Shown: positions 1-8,672, counted from the stretch's first letter. The stretch is 64,000 bases of DNA from an uncultured Lachnospiraceae bacterium (GCA_947174015.1 CAMWHJ010000008.1:1-64000), one strand, 5' to 3'. Translations and numbers: made by a program. Notes: a model not told the origin generated them from the letters alone.

Positions 1-180
1 GTTATATCCACTTTTTCTTACGGTCTGTGCAGTAAATGCACAGACCTACTGAACCAATGTCATTTACTTAAGCTTGCAAAATACATTTTTTATAATCAGT
101 ATATACCCAAATATGTAGTTTATCTGGATTTTTTATTGTGATAATCCCTTAAGTTAATGACATTGCTACTGAACAGTTAC
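1..180. repeat. Intergenic three-hairpin repeat, copy 1 (partial, interrupted)
   Basis: This is the right part of a roughly 133-bp repeat seen again at 2742, 39168, 46196, 48318 and 57633. It starts inside the element and contains the right-hand hairpin GGTCTGTGC-AGTAAAT-GCACAGACC (22-46). Its terminal segment is split by a 111-bp insertion at 55-165. Removing the insertion and one copy of the 9-bp duplication restores the usual end ...CTACTGAACAGTTAC exactly. The left half lies outside the window. Confidence 0.85.
55..165. mobile_element. 111-bp MITE inserted in repeat, 9-bp target duplication
   Basis: The insert has terminal inverted repeats CAATGTCATTTACTTAAG (55-72) and the complement of 148-165, matching at 17 of 18 positions. 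It is flanked by direct repeats CTACTGAAC at 46-54 and 166-174, a 9-bp target-site duplication. There is no coding capacity, so it would need a transposase supplied in trans. No second copy is visible in this window and the parent IS family cannot be named from this alone. Confidence 0.85.
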
Positions 181-219
181 AATCTTTCTAAATAAATTGT
201 ATGGAAACGGAATGAAAGG

Positions 220-717
220 CTAATCTCCAACTATGCCAGAAGATTCAAGTAAATTATTGGCTACTAAAAAGTCTATAAGCCCATTACATCCAACCAATAC
301 ATCCTGATATGTTTCTTCAAAATTTCCGGAATACCATGGATCTGCCACTTCTTTGGCAGAATTAGTAAACTCTAATAGCATATGAATTTTTCCCCTGCTA
401 TGACCAGTGATTCGTTCTATATTGCGAATATTAGCTCTATCCATACCGATTAAATAGTCATAATAATTATAATCTGCCTTTTGGAGCTGGATTGCTCGTT
501 TTCCTTTGCAGGAAATTCCATGCTTTTCAAGCTCCCTTCTGGCTGGCGGATAAACCGGATTGCCCACACCATTCCAAATTTCCTCAGTACTGGTAGCTGC
601 TGAGGAAATTTCAAACTGGTCAGAAATTCCTTTTTTGGCTGTAATGTCCTTTAATACAAATTCTGCCATAGGACTGCGGCAGATGTTGCCGTGGCACACA
701 AAAAGTATAGAAATCAT
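220..717 (-). CDS. Low-molecular-weight protein-tyrosine phosphatase
   Basis: The 165-aa protein starts MISILFVCHGNICRSPMAE. Cys8 and Arg14 form the C-x5-R phosphate-binding loop of LMW-PTPs, and the C-terminal VADPWYSG carries the general-acid Asp of the family's DP motif. Length fits the family (about 150-165 aa). It should hydrolyse phosphotyrosine or related phosphoesters in the cytoplasm; the substrate cannot be inferred. The reading frame is open further upstream, but AGGAGG sits just before the ATG at 717 and homology begins there, so this start is preferred. It stands alone, downstream of repeat copy 1 in its own orientation. Confidence 0.9.
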   Translation of the reverse strand: MISILFVCHGNICRSPMAEFVLKDITAKKGISDQFEISSAATSTEEIWNGVGNPVYPPARRELEKHGISCKGKRAIQLQKADYNYYDYLIGMDRANIRNIERITGHSRGKIHMLLEFTNSAKEVADPWYSGNFEETYQDVLVGCNGLIDFLVANNLLESSGIVGD

Positions 718-888
718 AATATTTTTCCTCCTAAAATGCCGTGATTTGCCGTGTTTTGGAGACTTTTGCACTGTCTGTAAAATCCACATAAAATTTGCGA
801 AATGTGGCACATTACGCAAAATAAGGCAAATCGGGGCAAAATGTAATAATGAGTAGTAGTTAAATTTTAAGGATACAGACTACCAACT

Positions 889-911
889 TTTTAACGGTAC
901 TATCGTTAAAA
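889..911. other. Small hairpin between two minus-strand genes
   Basis: TTTTAACG and CGTTAAAA (8-bp stem, 7-nt loop) lie in the 270-bp gap between the phosphatase and the unknown gene at 988. On the minus strand it follows the latter gene by about 80 nt and could be a weak terminator, but there is no clean T-run. Nothing else is recognised in this gap. Confidence 0.35.
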
Positions 912-987
912 GGGTTTCAAATGGTGTGCATTATTTAACAATAATCCCTTACCACCGTAATTATCTACTCTATAATGCATCAAAACT

Positions 988-1587
988 CTACTGAATTTTC
1001 AAAATCTCCAGTGTTGGTTTCCCATTTTCCCTAATCTTATCTTCAAGTTCCCATTTATGAGCCTCAATATATTGTAGTTGCTTACTGTTTACTTTTCTCA
1101 CAGCTTGTATTCTATATTCCCATTCCGGATCCACGGGGTCTTTTTTTTCCATCGGGCGATAAGCATCCATTGGTTCCCAATATTTTCTAGCAATAATTGT
1201 GTGCGTTGTAAATTTGTTTTTATTTTTATTATAAAGATTGCAAAGAACCAGATATTTTTCTCCATGAAATCCTGCTTGTCTTTGCTTTGCAATGTCTTCA
1301 TGTGCAGTAAGCCAAGTTAAATATTTATTATGAGCAGTATCCTGTCCATCATATTTTGGAGTCATCTTTCTTGGGAATATCTCAACAACGATCCAATTGA
1401 AAGCTTTTCTGTCCCCTGCTCCTTTTTTATAATATGTATTTAAAGATATAACATCAATCCATTTTCCTGTCGTATCTATAGAATTAACTATATCTCTGAC
1501 AATAAAAACTGCTTCTGACTCACCGCTTTCTATGTAGCTAATATATTCGGCATCATGTTGCCAATCTTTTCTTTCTGAAACAAACAT
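988..1587 (-). CDS. Uncharacterised 199-aa protein downstream of Fic
   Basis: I do not recognise the family. The protein is soluble-looking, has no signal peptide or membrane segment, and is rich in charged and aromatic residues, with a Lys/Asn-rich stretch near residues 118-124 and motifs such as KYWEPMDAYRP. A GGGAGGAA ribosome-binding site precedes the ATG. It starts only 21 bp after the stop of the Fic gene and is therefore almost certainly co-transcribed with it. Position suggests a partner, target or immunity role for Fic, but that is inference only. Confidence 0.75.
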   Translation of the reverse strand: MFVSERKDWQHDAEYISYIESGESEAVFIVRDIVNSIDTTGKWIDVISLNTYYKKGAGDRKAFNWIVVEIFPRKMTPKYDGQDTAHNKYLTWLTAHEDIAKQRQAGFHGEKYLVLCNLYNKNKNKFTTHTIIARKYWEPMDAYRPMEKKDPVDPEWEYRIQAVRKVNSKQLQYIEAHKWELEDKIRENGKPTLEILKIQ

Positions 1588-1608
1588 GTTAATTCCTCCC
1601 CTGTGTGG

Positions 1609-2502
1609 TTATTCTTCCAGAATCATCAAGTAACTGTCCAGCCTTGCGTTTACATAACCCGCAAACAGCTTTTCCATTGCACCAAGATTATGCTTTACGT
1701 AGTATTCATCAAACGCATTGTAATAAGAAATCCGATCTGTAAACTTAATGTCAATCGGCGGGTATCCGGCTTTCATCAATTCCAGATTCACAAGCAACCT
1801 TCCAGTTCTACCATTTCCGTCAATAAAAGGGTGGATCCCCTCAAATTCAATATGAAATCGTGCGAGTCGTGGAATGATATGTTCAATACTGTTTCTATAA
1901 GCCTGTAGCAACTGTTCCATCTTAGGCTGGATCAAATATGGCTGTACCGGTTCATGTTTCGCACCCATGATCCTGACAGGGACTCTTCTGTAAACGCCTT
2001 TGTCCTCTCGTTTATCCGCCAACACAAGATAATGAATCTGCTTGATAATATTCTCCGATAAAGGCATCTGATCTTTTACCAAATCCCGCACAAAGTCAAA
2101 TGCCTCTTTATGCCCAACTGCCTCCATATGGTCTTTTAATGGCTTCCTGTCAATCGTCAATCCACGCAAAACCATGTCTGTTTCACGCAAGGTCAGGGTG
2201 TTTCCCTCAATCGCATTGGAATTGTAGGTATACTCAATAATGAATTCCTCGGTCAGACGTTCCAATTCCCCCTCTGTCAGTGGGCGTCTGGAATCCAGCT
2301 CTATTTTCTTCCTGTCTATGGCTATCAGCAAACTTTCTGTTGCCTTAAACCGTCCATCCTCTGGTTTTTTCGCATCTGCCGGTATCATCCAACTGCGTCC
2401 TTCACGGGTAACACCTGAAATCTTTCCTTCCGAGCAAAGTATACGCACTCGTCTGTCAGAAATCCCCCACTTTTCTGCTGCCTGCTTTACCGTTATATAC
2501 AT
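1609..2502 (-). CDS. Fic-domain protein with N-terminal HTH (class II Fic)
   Basis: The 297-aa protein has an excisionase/MerR-like winged helix at about residues 1-50 (MYITVKQAAEKWGISDRRVR), then an inhibitory motif SNAIEG at 95-100 and the catalytic loop HPFIDGNGRTGR at 224-235. Fic proteins transfer AMP or a related group from a nucleotide to protein hydroxyls. An inhibitory S-x-x-x-E-G helix N-terminal to the core defines class II Fic, so this enzyme is expected to be self-inhibited rather than paired with a separate antitoxin. The DNA-binding head suggests it binds its own promoter, where three direct repeats are seen (2545-2595). The unknown gene at 988 follows in the same transcript. 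Confidence 0.92.
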   Translation of the reverse strand: MYITVKQAAEKWGISDRRVRILCSEGKISGVTREGRSWMIPADAKKPEDGRFKATESLLIAIDRKKIELDSRRPLTEGELERLTEEFIIEYTYNSNAIEGNTLTLRETDMVLRGLTIDRKPLKDHMEAVGHKEAFDFVRDLVKDQMPLSENIIKQIHYLVLADKREDKGVYRRVPVRIMGAKHEPVQPYLIQPKMEQLLQAYRNSIEHIIPRLARFHIEFEGIHPFIDGNGRTGRLLVNLELMKAGYPPIDIKFTDRISYYNAFDEYYVKHNLGAMEKLFAGYVNARLDSYLMILEE

Positions 2503-2528
2503 AAAGATCGCACCTCTTTTCCCTCAAT

Positions 2529-2595
2529 AGTATATCCTACTTTCGGAACAATATCAACTCAAAAGGAATAATATTTTGTCATTTTCGGAATAATA
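2529..2595 (-). promoter_or_regulatory. fic promoter with three direct repeats
   Basis: On the minus strand TTGATA (2552-2557) and TATACT (2529-2534) are separated by 17 bp, giving a near-consensus sigma-A promoter about 27 bp upstream of the fic start. On the plus strand the 9-mer GGAA(C/T)AATA occurs at 2545, 2565 and 2587, spacings of 20 and 22 bp, so the sites lie on one face of the helix. The first overlaps the promoter spacer and -35. This is a plausible operator for the HTH of the Fic protein. Confidence 0.7.
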
Positions 2596-2741
2596 AAATA
2601 CCCGGAAATGAAATAACTGCCTTCTGAGTCTTATTTTCCACATTTTAAGTTTTAAATTTCTCCTCTTTTGGTATAAATTAGTATATACACTCTCTCTTTT
2701 CGTGGTATCTCCATTCAGAGTACCATTTTCTTTTAAAAATT

Positions 2742-2873
2742 GTAACTATTCAGTACCTTCATAGTTACAAGCAAAGAACCATTTAAATTGCCTGTGGCAA
2801 TGGTTCTTTGCCTGTTATATCCACTTTTTCTTACAGTCTGTGCAGTAAATGCACAGATCTACTGAACAGTTAT
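2742..2873. repeat. Intergenic three-hairpin repeat, copy 2
   Basis: Full-length copy with left hairpin GTAACTA...TAGTTAC, a central hairpin AGAACCAT...ATGGTTCT with an inner ATTGCC/GGCAAT stem, and the right hairpin AGTCTGTGC-AGTAAAT-GCACAGATCT. It ends in ...CTGAACAGTTAT, one base off the usual GTTAC. It lies upstream of fic. The remaining DNA to 3077 shows nothing recognisable. Confidence 0.9.
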
Positions 2874-3077
2874 CTTAATTTTATCATTATCTATATTGTA
2901 CTTTACTATTCTAAAAAAACAACCACTGTTAAAAATCTTTCTTCCTTATCGCTATGTATTATGCAAAAAGTATTGTTGATTTATTTTAAGGCAAATGGCA
3001 GTTCCCTTTCCATAAAGAAAACTGACAACTTGTAAACTGATTTATTTTTCTGTTTGTTTCAATTTACAACCTGCCTT

Positions 3078-4495
3078 TCATAAATATTTGTACTGTTTAC
3101 GATTTCTGAATATCAAATATATCGTCAGCACAAGCGTGAATAATTCCGCAATAGGAATCGCTAACCATACTCCTGTTACCTGCAAAAATCTTGGCAGAAC
3201 CAAAAGAAAAACTGTAATAAATCCAAATGCCCGCAAAAAAGATATTGTTGCTGATGCTTTCCCATTGGACAATGCCGTAAATAAAGCGGAAGCCAAAATA
3301 TTGCATCCAGAGAACAGGAAACTAAATGAAAAAATAGTAAAGCCCTCTTTTGTAATCTCATAAACATGTCTATTGTTCTCCGCAAATACCCTGGCAATAT
3401 TTTCTCCTGCAAAAAAGGAAAACAGAAATACAAATGTGGAAATGGTCATTATAAAGCAAAAACAAATGCGGACTACTTTCCTTAACTGTTTTACATTCTC
3501 ACTTCCATAGTTATAGCTTATAATGGGTGCTACACCCATAGAGAACCCAATATAAAGTGTAGTCAGCAGAAACTCCGAATATATAATAACCGTAATGGCT
3601 GCCACTCCGTCCTCTCCCAACAATTTCATCATTGTTGCATTGAACAGAAATGTGGTCACGGCAGTTGACAACTGGCTCACCATTTCAGATGCACCATTGG
3701 AACAGCTCTTTAATAAAACAAGGGCAACCATTTTAGGCTTACAGAAATGCAATTCACTTCTGCCAAATAATAACGCCCCCTCCCTTCGGTCAGCGGCAGT
3801 TCGGTCGCCGCATTTCATATCGGCTTCGCTGATGCGGCTCCCTGTCAGAAAAAATATTGTACCGATAATTGTTGGTATCATATATCCGATACCTGTACCA
3901 ATGGCAGCTCCTTTTATTCCCATCTGCAACAAAACGATAAAAATATAATCAAAAACAATGTTGGCTATTCCCACCAAAATGGAGAGGATAAGTCCAAAAG
4001 TCGGTTTTCCTGCTGTAACAAACAGATTTTGATATAGTACCTGCGTAATATTCCCGACAACAAAGAGGAGCTGTATTATCAGATAATCTTTGCAATAGGG
4101 GAATAGGATTTCACTTGCACCTAATCCCCATATAATTTCATCAAGAAATAAAAGCCCAATAACAGTAATAAGCAGACCAGTGATTACCCCTGTGATGATA
4201 ATAAGCGTAAAATCACTTCGGGCTTCATCTACTTCCCCATTTCCCATTTTTTTGCAACAATCGCACTCCCGCCTGTCGCAAGCATCGTTCCCAAACCAAC
4301 AATAATATTGATAACAGGACAGACGATATTGATAGATGATAAAGCGTTTGTATCTACAAAACGGGCTACAAAAACGGTATCTACTATGGTGTATAATCCC
4401 ATGAATAGCATCATAACCATGCTTGGAAAAGCGAATTTGATAAGAGATACCGTATTAAAACTTTTAGCTAATGGATTCCTCCCAGTTTCTGTCAT
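3078..4495 (-). pseudogene. MATE-family efflux transporter split by a homopolymer frameshift
   Basis: Two overlapping frames together encode one MATE (multidrug/toxin extrusion) transporter. The first starts MTETGRNPLAKSFNTVSL at 4495 behind AAGGAGG and ends in ...GGSAIVAKKWEMGK; the second begins MGNGEVDEARSDF at 4247. The break is at a run of seven A (minus strand; 4247-4253). One additional A, or a -1 slip on A-AAA-AAA, would restore ...AIVAKKMGNGEV. The restored protein has about 470 residues and 12 predicted membrane segments, matching the family. The 5' end overlaps the AraC-GNAT gene by 32 bp. Around 3759-3839 an unusual GC-richer in-frame stretch encodes about 26 residues (GSRISEADMKCGDRTAADRR) in the central cytoplasmic loop. 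It is either a pseudogene, a phase-variable gene, or a sequencing error. Confidence 0.85.
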
Positions 4496-5342
4496 TACTT
4501 GCTTCCTCCTTGTTTTCTGGAAGAAGCGCCAAACGCTGTGTCGGATAGCCAAATTCCACAAGCAGTTCTCTTTCTGCAAAACCAAGTCGGCAATATTCCT
4601 CATGGTAGCCCGTATCTGCCTTATCGCCCTCACGGTATGTCGTTAAGGTGATTTCCCTGCCATAAAGCAGTTCGTCCACAAGTTTGTCAAGGAACAACTT
4701 CGTAATTCCCAGATTTCGATACTGTGGATGTACAGCAAAAAAATCTATGCTCCCTGTGTCTGCTGAAAATCCCATGATACCGATTGCCATACCCTCATCC
4801 CGCAAAATCAATGCTTTTTTATCAGCAATATACTGACGCAGATTTTCAATATATTCTGCTTTATTCATACACGGGTATCCATCAATCGTAAGGTTTACCA
4901 ACTCCATCCAGTCATCCACATCGGCAAGTGTGGCAAATTTAATATTGTCTTTTGTAAAATCCATTTTTATAAGCTCCTCCTTCAGATAAATTTCAAGCTG
5001 CAACGGATAAAATTCTTCCGCTTCCCGAAATTCCGCAGGAGCAGTTTTATACATTGCTTTAAAAATATCTGTAAACGCCTGTTGGCTTTCATATCCGCTC
5101 ATAAGAGCAATTTCAATAATTGGCTTTTTAGAAAAAACCAAAAGTTTTGCAGCTTCTGTTAGCTGCCGTCTTTTTGCATAATCATGAATAGTCAAGCCAA
5201 CGGTCTTTGTAAAAATCCGATGCAAATGATATTTGGAATAGTGCAATGCTGACGCTACCATATCTAAATCCAACTTATCATGCAGATTATCTTCCATATA
5301 GCGGATAGCCTGCGAAACAATGTGTACTGTCTGACTTTGCAT
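4464..5342 (-). CDS. AraC-type regulator fused to a GNAT domain
   Basis: The 292-aa protein carries two AraC-type helix-turn-helix motifs in residues 1-105 (AIRYMEDNLHDKLDLDMVA and IIEIALMSGYESQQAFTDIF). A GNAT acetyltransferase domain follows from about residue 125 (FFAVHPQYRNLGITKLFLDK, acetyl-CoA loop region). Such fusions are known in Firmicutes and are thought to couple ligand binding or acetylation to transcription control. A strong AAGGAGG precedes the ATG. Its 3' end overlaps the start of the MATE gene, so it probably regulates this efflux operon and itself. Confidence 0.85.
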   Translation of the reverse strand: MQSQTVHIVSQAIRYMEDNLHDKLDLDMVASALHYSKYHLHRIFTKTVGLTIHDYAKRRQLTEAAKLLVFSKKPIIEIALMSGYESQQAFTDIFKAMYKTAPAEFREAEEFYPLQLEIYLKEELIKMDFTKDNIKFATLADVDDWMELVNLTIDGYPCMNKAEYIENLRQYIADKKALILRDEGMAIGIMGFSADTGSIDFFAVHPQYRNLGITKLFLDKLVDELLYGREITLTTYREGDKADTGYHEEYCRLGFAERELLVEFGYPTQRLALLPENKEEASNDRNWEESIS

Positions 5343-5407
5343 TGGGCTTCCTCCTTTCTGGTGGAATATTGTAACACAAAGGAATTTTTATCTTTTCATT
5401 ATTCTTG

Positions 5408-5941
5408 CTATGTTTTATTGCAATTCTTTTTTAGCGTTGCAATCCATTCCTCGATTGCCTGTACCAGTAAAAACTGCTGATGTAAAACCGCCATACCCGT
5501 AGCAGGAATATCGGGAGCATTTTCTTTTAAAGCAATATTTTCTTCCAGATAGGTTTTCAGCACATTTATATTGCCCTCAATGTTATCCAGACATTCCCTC
5601 TGTCTTTCCTGTGTCATGCTCTCTAAATTAACAATGACTGCATTAAAATCCAAAAAAATATTGATGGGTTTGCAGGATATTTCAAGCATCAGTTTTTCAA
5701 ATTCTTCTTTTCCTGCGTCTGTCAAAGTATATACCGCCTTTTCGGGCATTTTCCCGTCTTTTTCCGTGCGGCTTGTAATAAGCCCTTTTTCTTCCAACTG
5801 TATAACCTTTTTGTAAATAGACGGGGTACTGATTTTTACCCATTTTGAGATATTTCGGTATTCCACTAATTTCTGAATATCGTATGCACTCAAAGATTCT
5901 TTTTTCAACATTCCCAATACAATCAAATCTATCGTTGCCAC
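5408..5941 (-). CDS. PadR-family transcriptional regulator
   Basis: The 177-aa protein has the PadR winged helix in residues 1-85 (IDLIVLGMLKKESLSAYDIQ, then SIYKKVIQLEEKGLITSR) and a C-terminal helical dimerisation domain (Vir_act_alpha_C type). Translation begins at GTG (5941), 8 nt after AGGAGG. It is transcribed divergently from the MATE transporter at 6065 and is likely the local repressor of that gene and of itself through the paired 17-bp palindromes in the shared promoter region. Confidence 0.88.
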   Translation of the reverse strand: MATIDLIVLGMLKKESLSAYDIQKLVEYRNISKWVKISTPSIYKKVIQLEEKGLITSRTEKDGKMPEKAVYTLTDAGKEEFEKLMLEISCKPINIFLDFNAVIVNLESMTQERQRECLDNIEGNINVLKTYLEENIALKENAPDIPATGMAVLHQQFLLVQAIEEWIATLKKNCNKT

Positions 5942-5962
5942 TCTAAAATCCTCCTTTTATTC

Positions 5963-6048
5963 TTGACAAGTACTATAAATTATAGTAGAATGAATCCTGC
6001 GACGCAATTACTATATTTTATAGTACTATAAATAATACTATTTGTCAA
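5963..6048. promoter_or_regulatory. Divergent padR/MATE promoters with two identical-type operators
   Basis: Plus strand: TTGACA (5963-5968), 17 bp, TAGAAT (5986-5991), reading toward the MATE gene. Minus strand: TTGACA (complement of 6043-6048), 17 bp, TACTAT (complement of 6020-6025), reading toward padR. Two perfect palindromes of the form TACTATA-N3-TATAGTA lie at 5971-5987 and 6009-6025, centres 38 bp apart. The first covers the spacer and start of the -10 of the MATE promoter and the second covers the padR -10, an arrangement expected for dual repression. Confidence 0.82.
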
Positions 6049-6064
6049 GAGAAAGGAGTTCACA

Positions 6065-7450
6065 ATGAACAGTCAAAGTAAAAAGATGGAGCTGCTCGGC
6101 AGTGCATCCATACCAAAAGCACTTTTAGCAATGGGCAGCCCGACAATGATTGGTATGTTGGTAAATGCTTTCTACAACCTTGTTGATGCTTATTTTGTCG
6201 GTGGATTGGGTGAGAGCCAGATGGGGGCAATCTCCGTGGTCTATCCGCTCGGACAGGTTGTTGTCGGTCTTGGTCTGTTGTTTGGCAACGGTGCAGCTTC
6301 CTATATTTCCCGATTGTTAGGTCGTGGGGATAAGGAAAATGCTGATAAGGTAGCAAGTACCGCTTTATACAGCAGCGTATCCGTAGGGGCAATCATCATT
6401 ATTATTTCAATGGTGTTCCTGCATCCTATCTTAAAGCTTTTAGGAGCGACAGACAGTATCCTGCCTTATGCTGCCACATATGCAGGTATCTACATTGTTT
6501 CCTGTATTTTTAATGTATTCAACGTCACTATGAATAACATTGTAACAAGCGAAGGTGCCGCAAAAACAACAATGTGTGCCTTACTCATAGGAGCAGTACT
6601 CAATATCGCCTTAGACCCGCTGTTTATCTATGTATTTGACTTAAGGATCGCAGGGGCAGCGATAGCAACGGCAATCTCTCAAGTAGTTTCAACCTGCGTT
6701 TATCTGACCTATATCTTACGGAAAAAAAGCGTATTCCATTTTAAGATTAAGGACTGCACATACACAAAGGAAATCATGTCTGCGATTTTCAAAATCGGCA
6801 TCCCGACATTGGTATTCCAGATATTAACGAGTGTTTCCATTTCCTTAATCAACAATGCCGCAGGCGATTATGGAGATTCCGCCATTGCAGGCATGGGCAT
6901 TGTTACACGTCTTATTTCTATGGGCAGCTTGTCCGTATTCGGATTTATTAAAGGCTTTCAGCCCATTGCAGGATACAGCTATGGAGCAAAGAAGTTTGAC
7001 CGCCTGCGTGAAGCAATCAAAACTTCCATCGTTTGGTCTACGGTTTTCTGTGTGATTTTCGGTTTGGTACTGGCTCTGTTCCCTGCGGCTATCGTTTCCC
7101 AATTCACAAAAGGTGATACCGAGATGATTCGCATTGGAGCAGCATCTTTAAGGGCAAACGGCATCTCCATTATGCTCTTTGGATTTTATACCGTATATTC
7201 CTCCCTGTTCCTCGCTTTAGGAAAAGGCAGAGAAGGATTTATTCTCGGAGCTTGCAGGCAAGGGATTTGTTTCATCCCTGTTATTCTGCTTCTGCCTATG
7301 CTCTGGGGGCTTAACGGTATTCTATATGCCCAACCGATTGCTGATGTGCTTTCCGCAGTCATAACGGTATTCATGGCACTGCCACTTCATCAAAAATTAA
7401 ATGAAATGCAGAAACAAACTGCTGCAATAAGCACGAACACCAAGAACTAA
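6065..7450 (+). CDS. MATE-family efflux transporter
   Basis: The 461-aa integral membrane protein has about 12 predicted transmembrane segments in two homologous halves, as expected for the MATE family of Na+ or H+-coupled drug exporters. The N-terminal half contains the family signature region LVNAFYNLVDAYFVGGLGE. Length is typical (440-480 aa). The ATG follows AAAGGAG. Unlike the minus-strand MATE at 3078 this copy is intact. It is controlled from the PadR-flanked promoter and is the obvious PadR target; the substrate is unknown. Confidence 0.93.
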   Translation: MNSQSKKMELLGSASIPKALLAMGSPTMIGMLVNAFYNLVDAYFVGGLGESQMGAISVVYPLGQVVVGLGLLFGNGAASYISRLLGRGDKENADKVASTALYSSVSVGAIIIIISMVFLHPILKLLGATDSILPYAATYAGIYIVSCIFNVFNVTMNNIVTSEGAAKTTMCALLIGAVLNIALDPLFIYVFDLRIAGAAIATAISQVVSTCVYLTYILRKKSVFHFKIKDCTYTKEIMSAIFKIGIPTLVFQILTSVSISLINNAAGDYGDSAIAGMGIVTRLISMGSLSVFGFIKGFQPIAGYSYGAKKFDRLREAIKTSIVWSTVFCVIFGLVLALFPAAIVSQFTKGDTEMIRIGAASLRANGISIMLFGFYTVYSSLFLALGKGREGFILGACRQGICFIPVILLLPMLWGLNGILYAQPIADVLSAVITVFMALPLHQKLNEMQKQTAAISTNTKN

Positions 7451-7469
7451 ATATTTATTCTCTTTAAAA

Positions 7470-7516
7470 ACAGAGCCGACGAGCTGTGAGGTATCTCACA
7501 AGTTCATCGACTCTGC
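7470..7516 (-). terminator. Terminator between convergent MATE and HipA-like genes
   Basis: CAGAGYCGAYGA...TGTGAG is paired with CTCACA...TCATCGACTCTG around a 4-nt loop, about 20 bp with few mismatches. On the minus strand it is followed by TTTTT, so it best serves the HipA-like gene that ends at 7554, though the stem may also stop transcription from the plus strand. Confidence 0.75.
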
Positions 7517-7553
7517 CCGTATCAAGTAAAGGACAAAAAATTTTTCAACTTTT

Positions 7554-8645
7554 TTATTTGAATTTTATTGTTTTTAATAGCTCTAACCTTTTATAAAACA
7601 TTTCATAGAACTGAGGCAATTCATTAAAAACCTCTTTTTTCACTTCTTTGATTTGATTTAATCCAATTCTTTCAACGGATTTTATGGCTGCTTCCCTTTG
7701 ATTAACATGTTCTCCAAACATTGTTTGACAATTAGAACCTTCCATATCATTATAAGAATTAAATGCCTGATTGAAATCCATCAAATCATATAATCTTACT
7801 GGTTTATTATTAGAATTACGGACTAACACTCCCCAATTTCCCCAATGTCTGTCCGTATTTCCAATAAGATAATCAACAATATTCATCATGTAATAATTAT
7901 GCTTATCCAAAGAAAGAATATATTTCTTTGTATCTCTGTCATGATTTACAGAATACACCTCAAACGATTCCATTGAAACTATTGAATACTCTTTTGATGT
8001 GATATTACTGCTTACACTGACTTTTTCCCCATCAAAATAATCTCTTTCATATAATACTTGTGAAACATTAAAACACCTGCATATTTGACTGGCAAGTAGT
8101 TCTCTTTCTACCACGCCTGAACCGCCATCTTTCAGTAGTCTAAAACCATCATTAACCCTTTGCCAGGCTTTGGGAAAACATCCATTCGTCGATAAATCTC
8201 TTGCTAAATATTCATTTTGTACAGTATATTGTCTTCCTTTTAACGCAATATCAATGAAAGTATTGTCCAAATGATTCTCATACAGGTTGACATTGCTGAA
8301 CGAGAGCTTCTCTTTCTTTAATTTCACCCAAAAAACATCTGTTAATGATGTGCATCTGTATGATAATGCAATTCTTGCCCTTTCTTTATCGGTTACAGCT
8401 TGTAACATTCCTATACTATTTAGTATTTCTTTTGCATACTTTCTATCCAAAGTAAGAATTCTAGTTGAACACCAATAATTAAAATTCGTAATATTGTTAA
8501 CTAATGTATCAATATCATCTGATTCTTCTAAATATAAATTATATGGCATAAATGACTTATAATATATTTTACATTGTCCGGAATCGCTAATCTTTGCAAC
8601 TCTTCTATCCATATGCATAATTTCATATATTTTTTTCTCTGCCAT
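7554..8645 (-). CDS. HipA-like kinase domain protein
   Basis: The 363-aa protein contains LIGNTDRHWGNWGVL (about 262-276) followed by RLYDLMDFNQAF, the catalytic N-x-D-R-H-x-x-N and metal-binding D-F-N signatures of HipA-like kinases. In HipA these phosphorylate glutamyl-tRNA synthetase; other members have different targets. No obvious HipB antitoxin (XRE HTH) is next to it. A GGAGGTGA site precedes the ATG. The upstream small ORF (8673) is separated by 27 bp and may be its partner. Flanking DNA is degraded, consistent with a transferred module. Confidence 0.75.
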   Translation of the reverse strand: MAEKKIYEIMHMDRRVAKISDSGQCKIYYKSFMPYNLYLEESDDIDTLVNNITNFNYWCSTRILTLDRKYAKEILNSIGMLQAVTDKERARIALSYRCTSLTDVFWVKLKKEKLSFSNVNLYENHLDNTFIDIALKGRQYTVQNEYLARDLSTNGCFPKAWQRVNDGFRLLKDGGSGVVERELLASQICRCFNVSQVLYERDYFDGEKVSVSSNITSKEYSIVSMESFEVYSVNHDRDTKKYILSLDKHNYYMMNIVDYLIGNTDRHWGNWGVLVRNSNNKPVRLYDLMDFNQAFNSYNDMEGSNCQTMFGEHVNQREAAIKSVERIGLNQIKEVKKEVFNELPQFYEMFYKRLELLKTIKFK

Positions 8646-8672
8646 TTAGTCACCTCCGATTAAAGCAGCCTT

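Noticed and set aside
2808..3035. 75-codon plus-strand frame next to repeat copy 2
   Set aside because: It starts within the repeat, is low complexity, and has no ribosome-binding site.
4229..4253. Programmed -1 frameshift in the MATE gene as a normal feature
   Set aside because: The heptamer suits slippage, but I see no downstream stimulatory structure and MATE genes are not known to need frameshifting, so mutation, phase variation or a sequence error is more likely.
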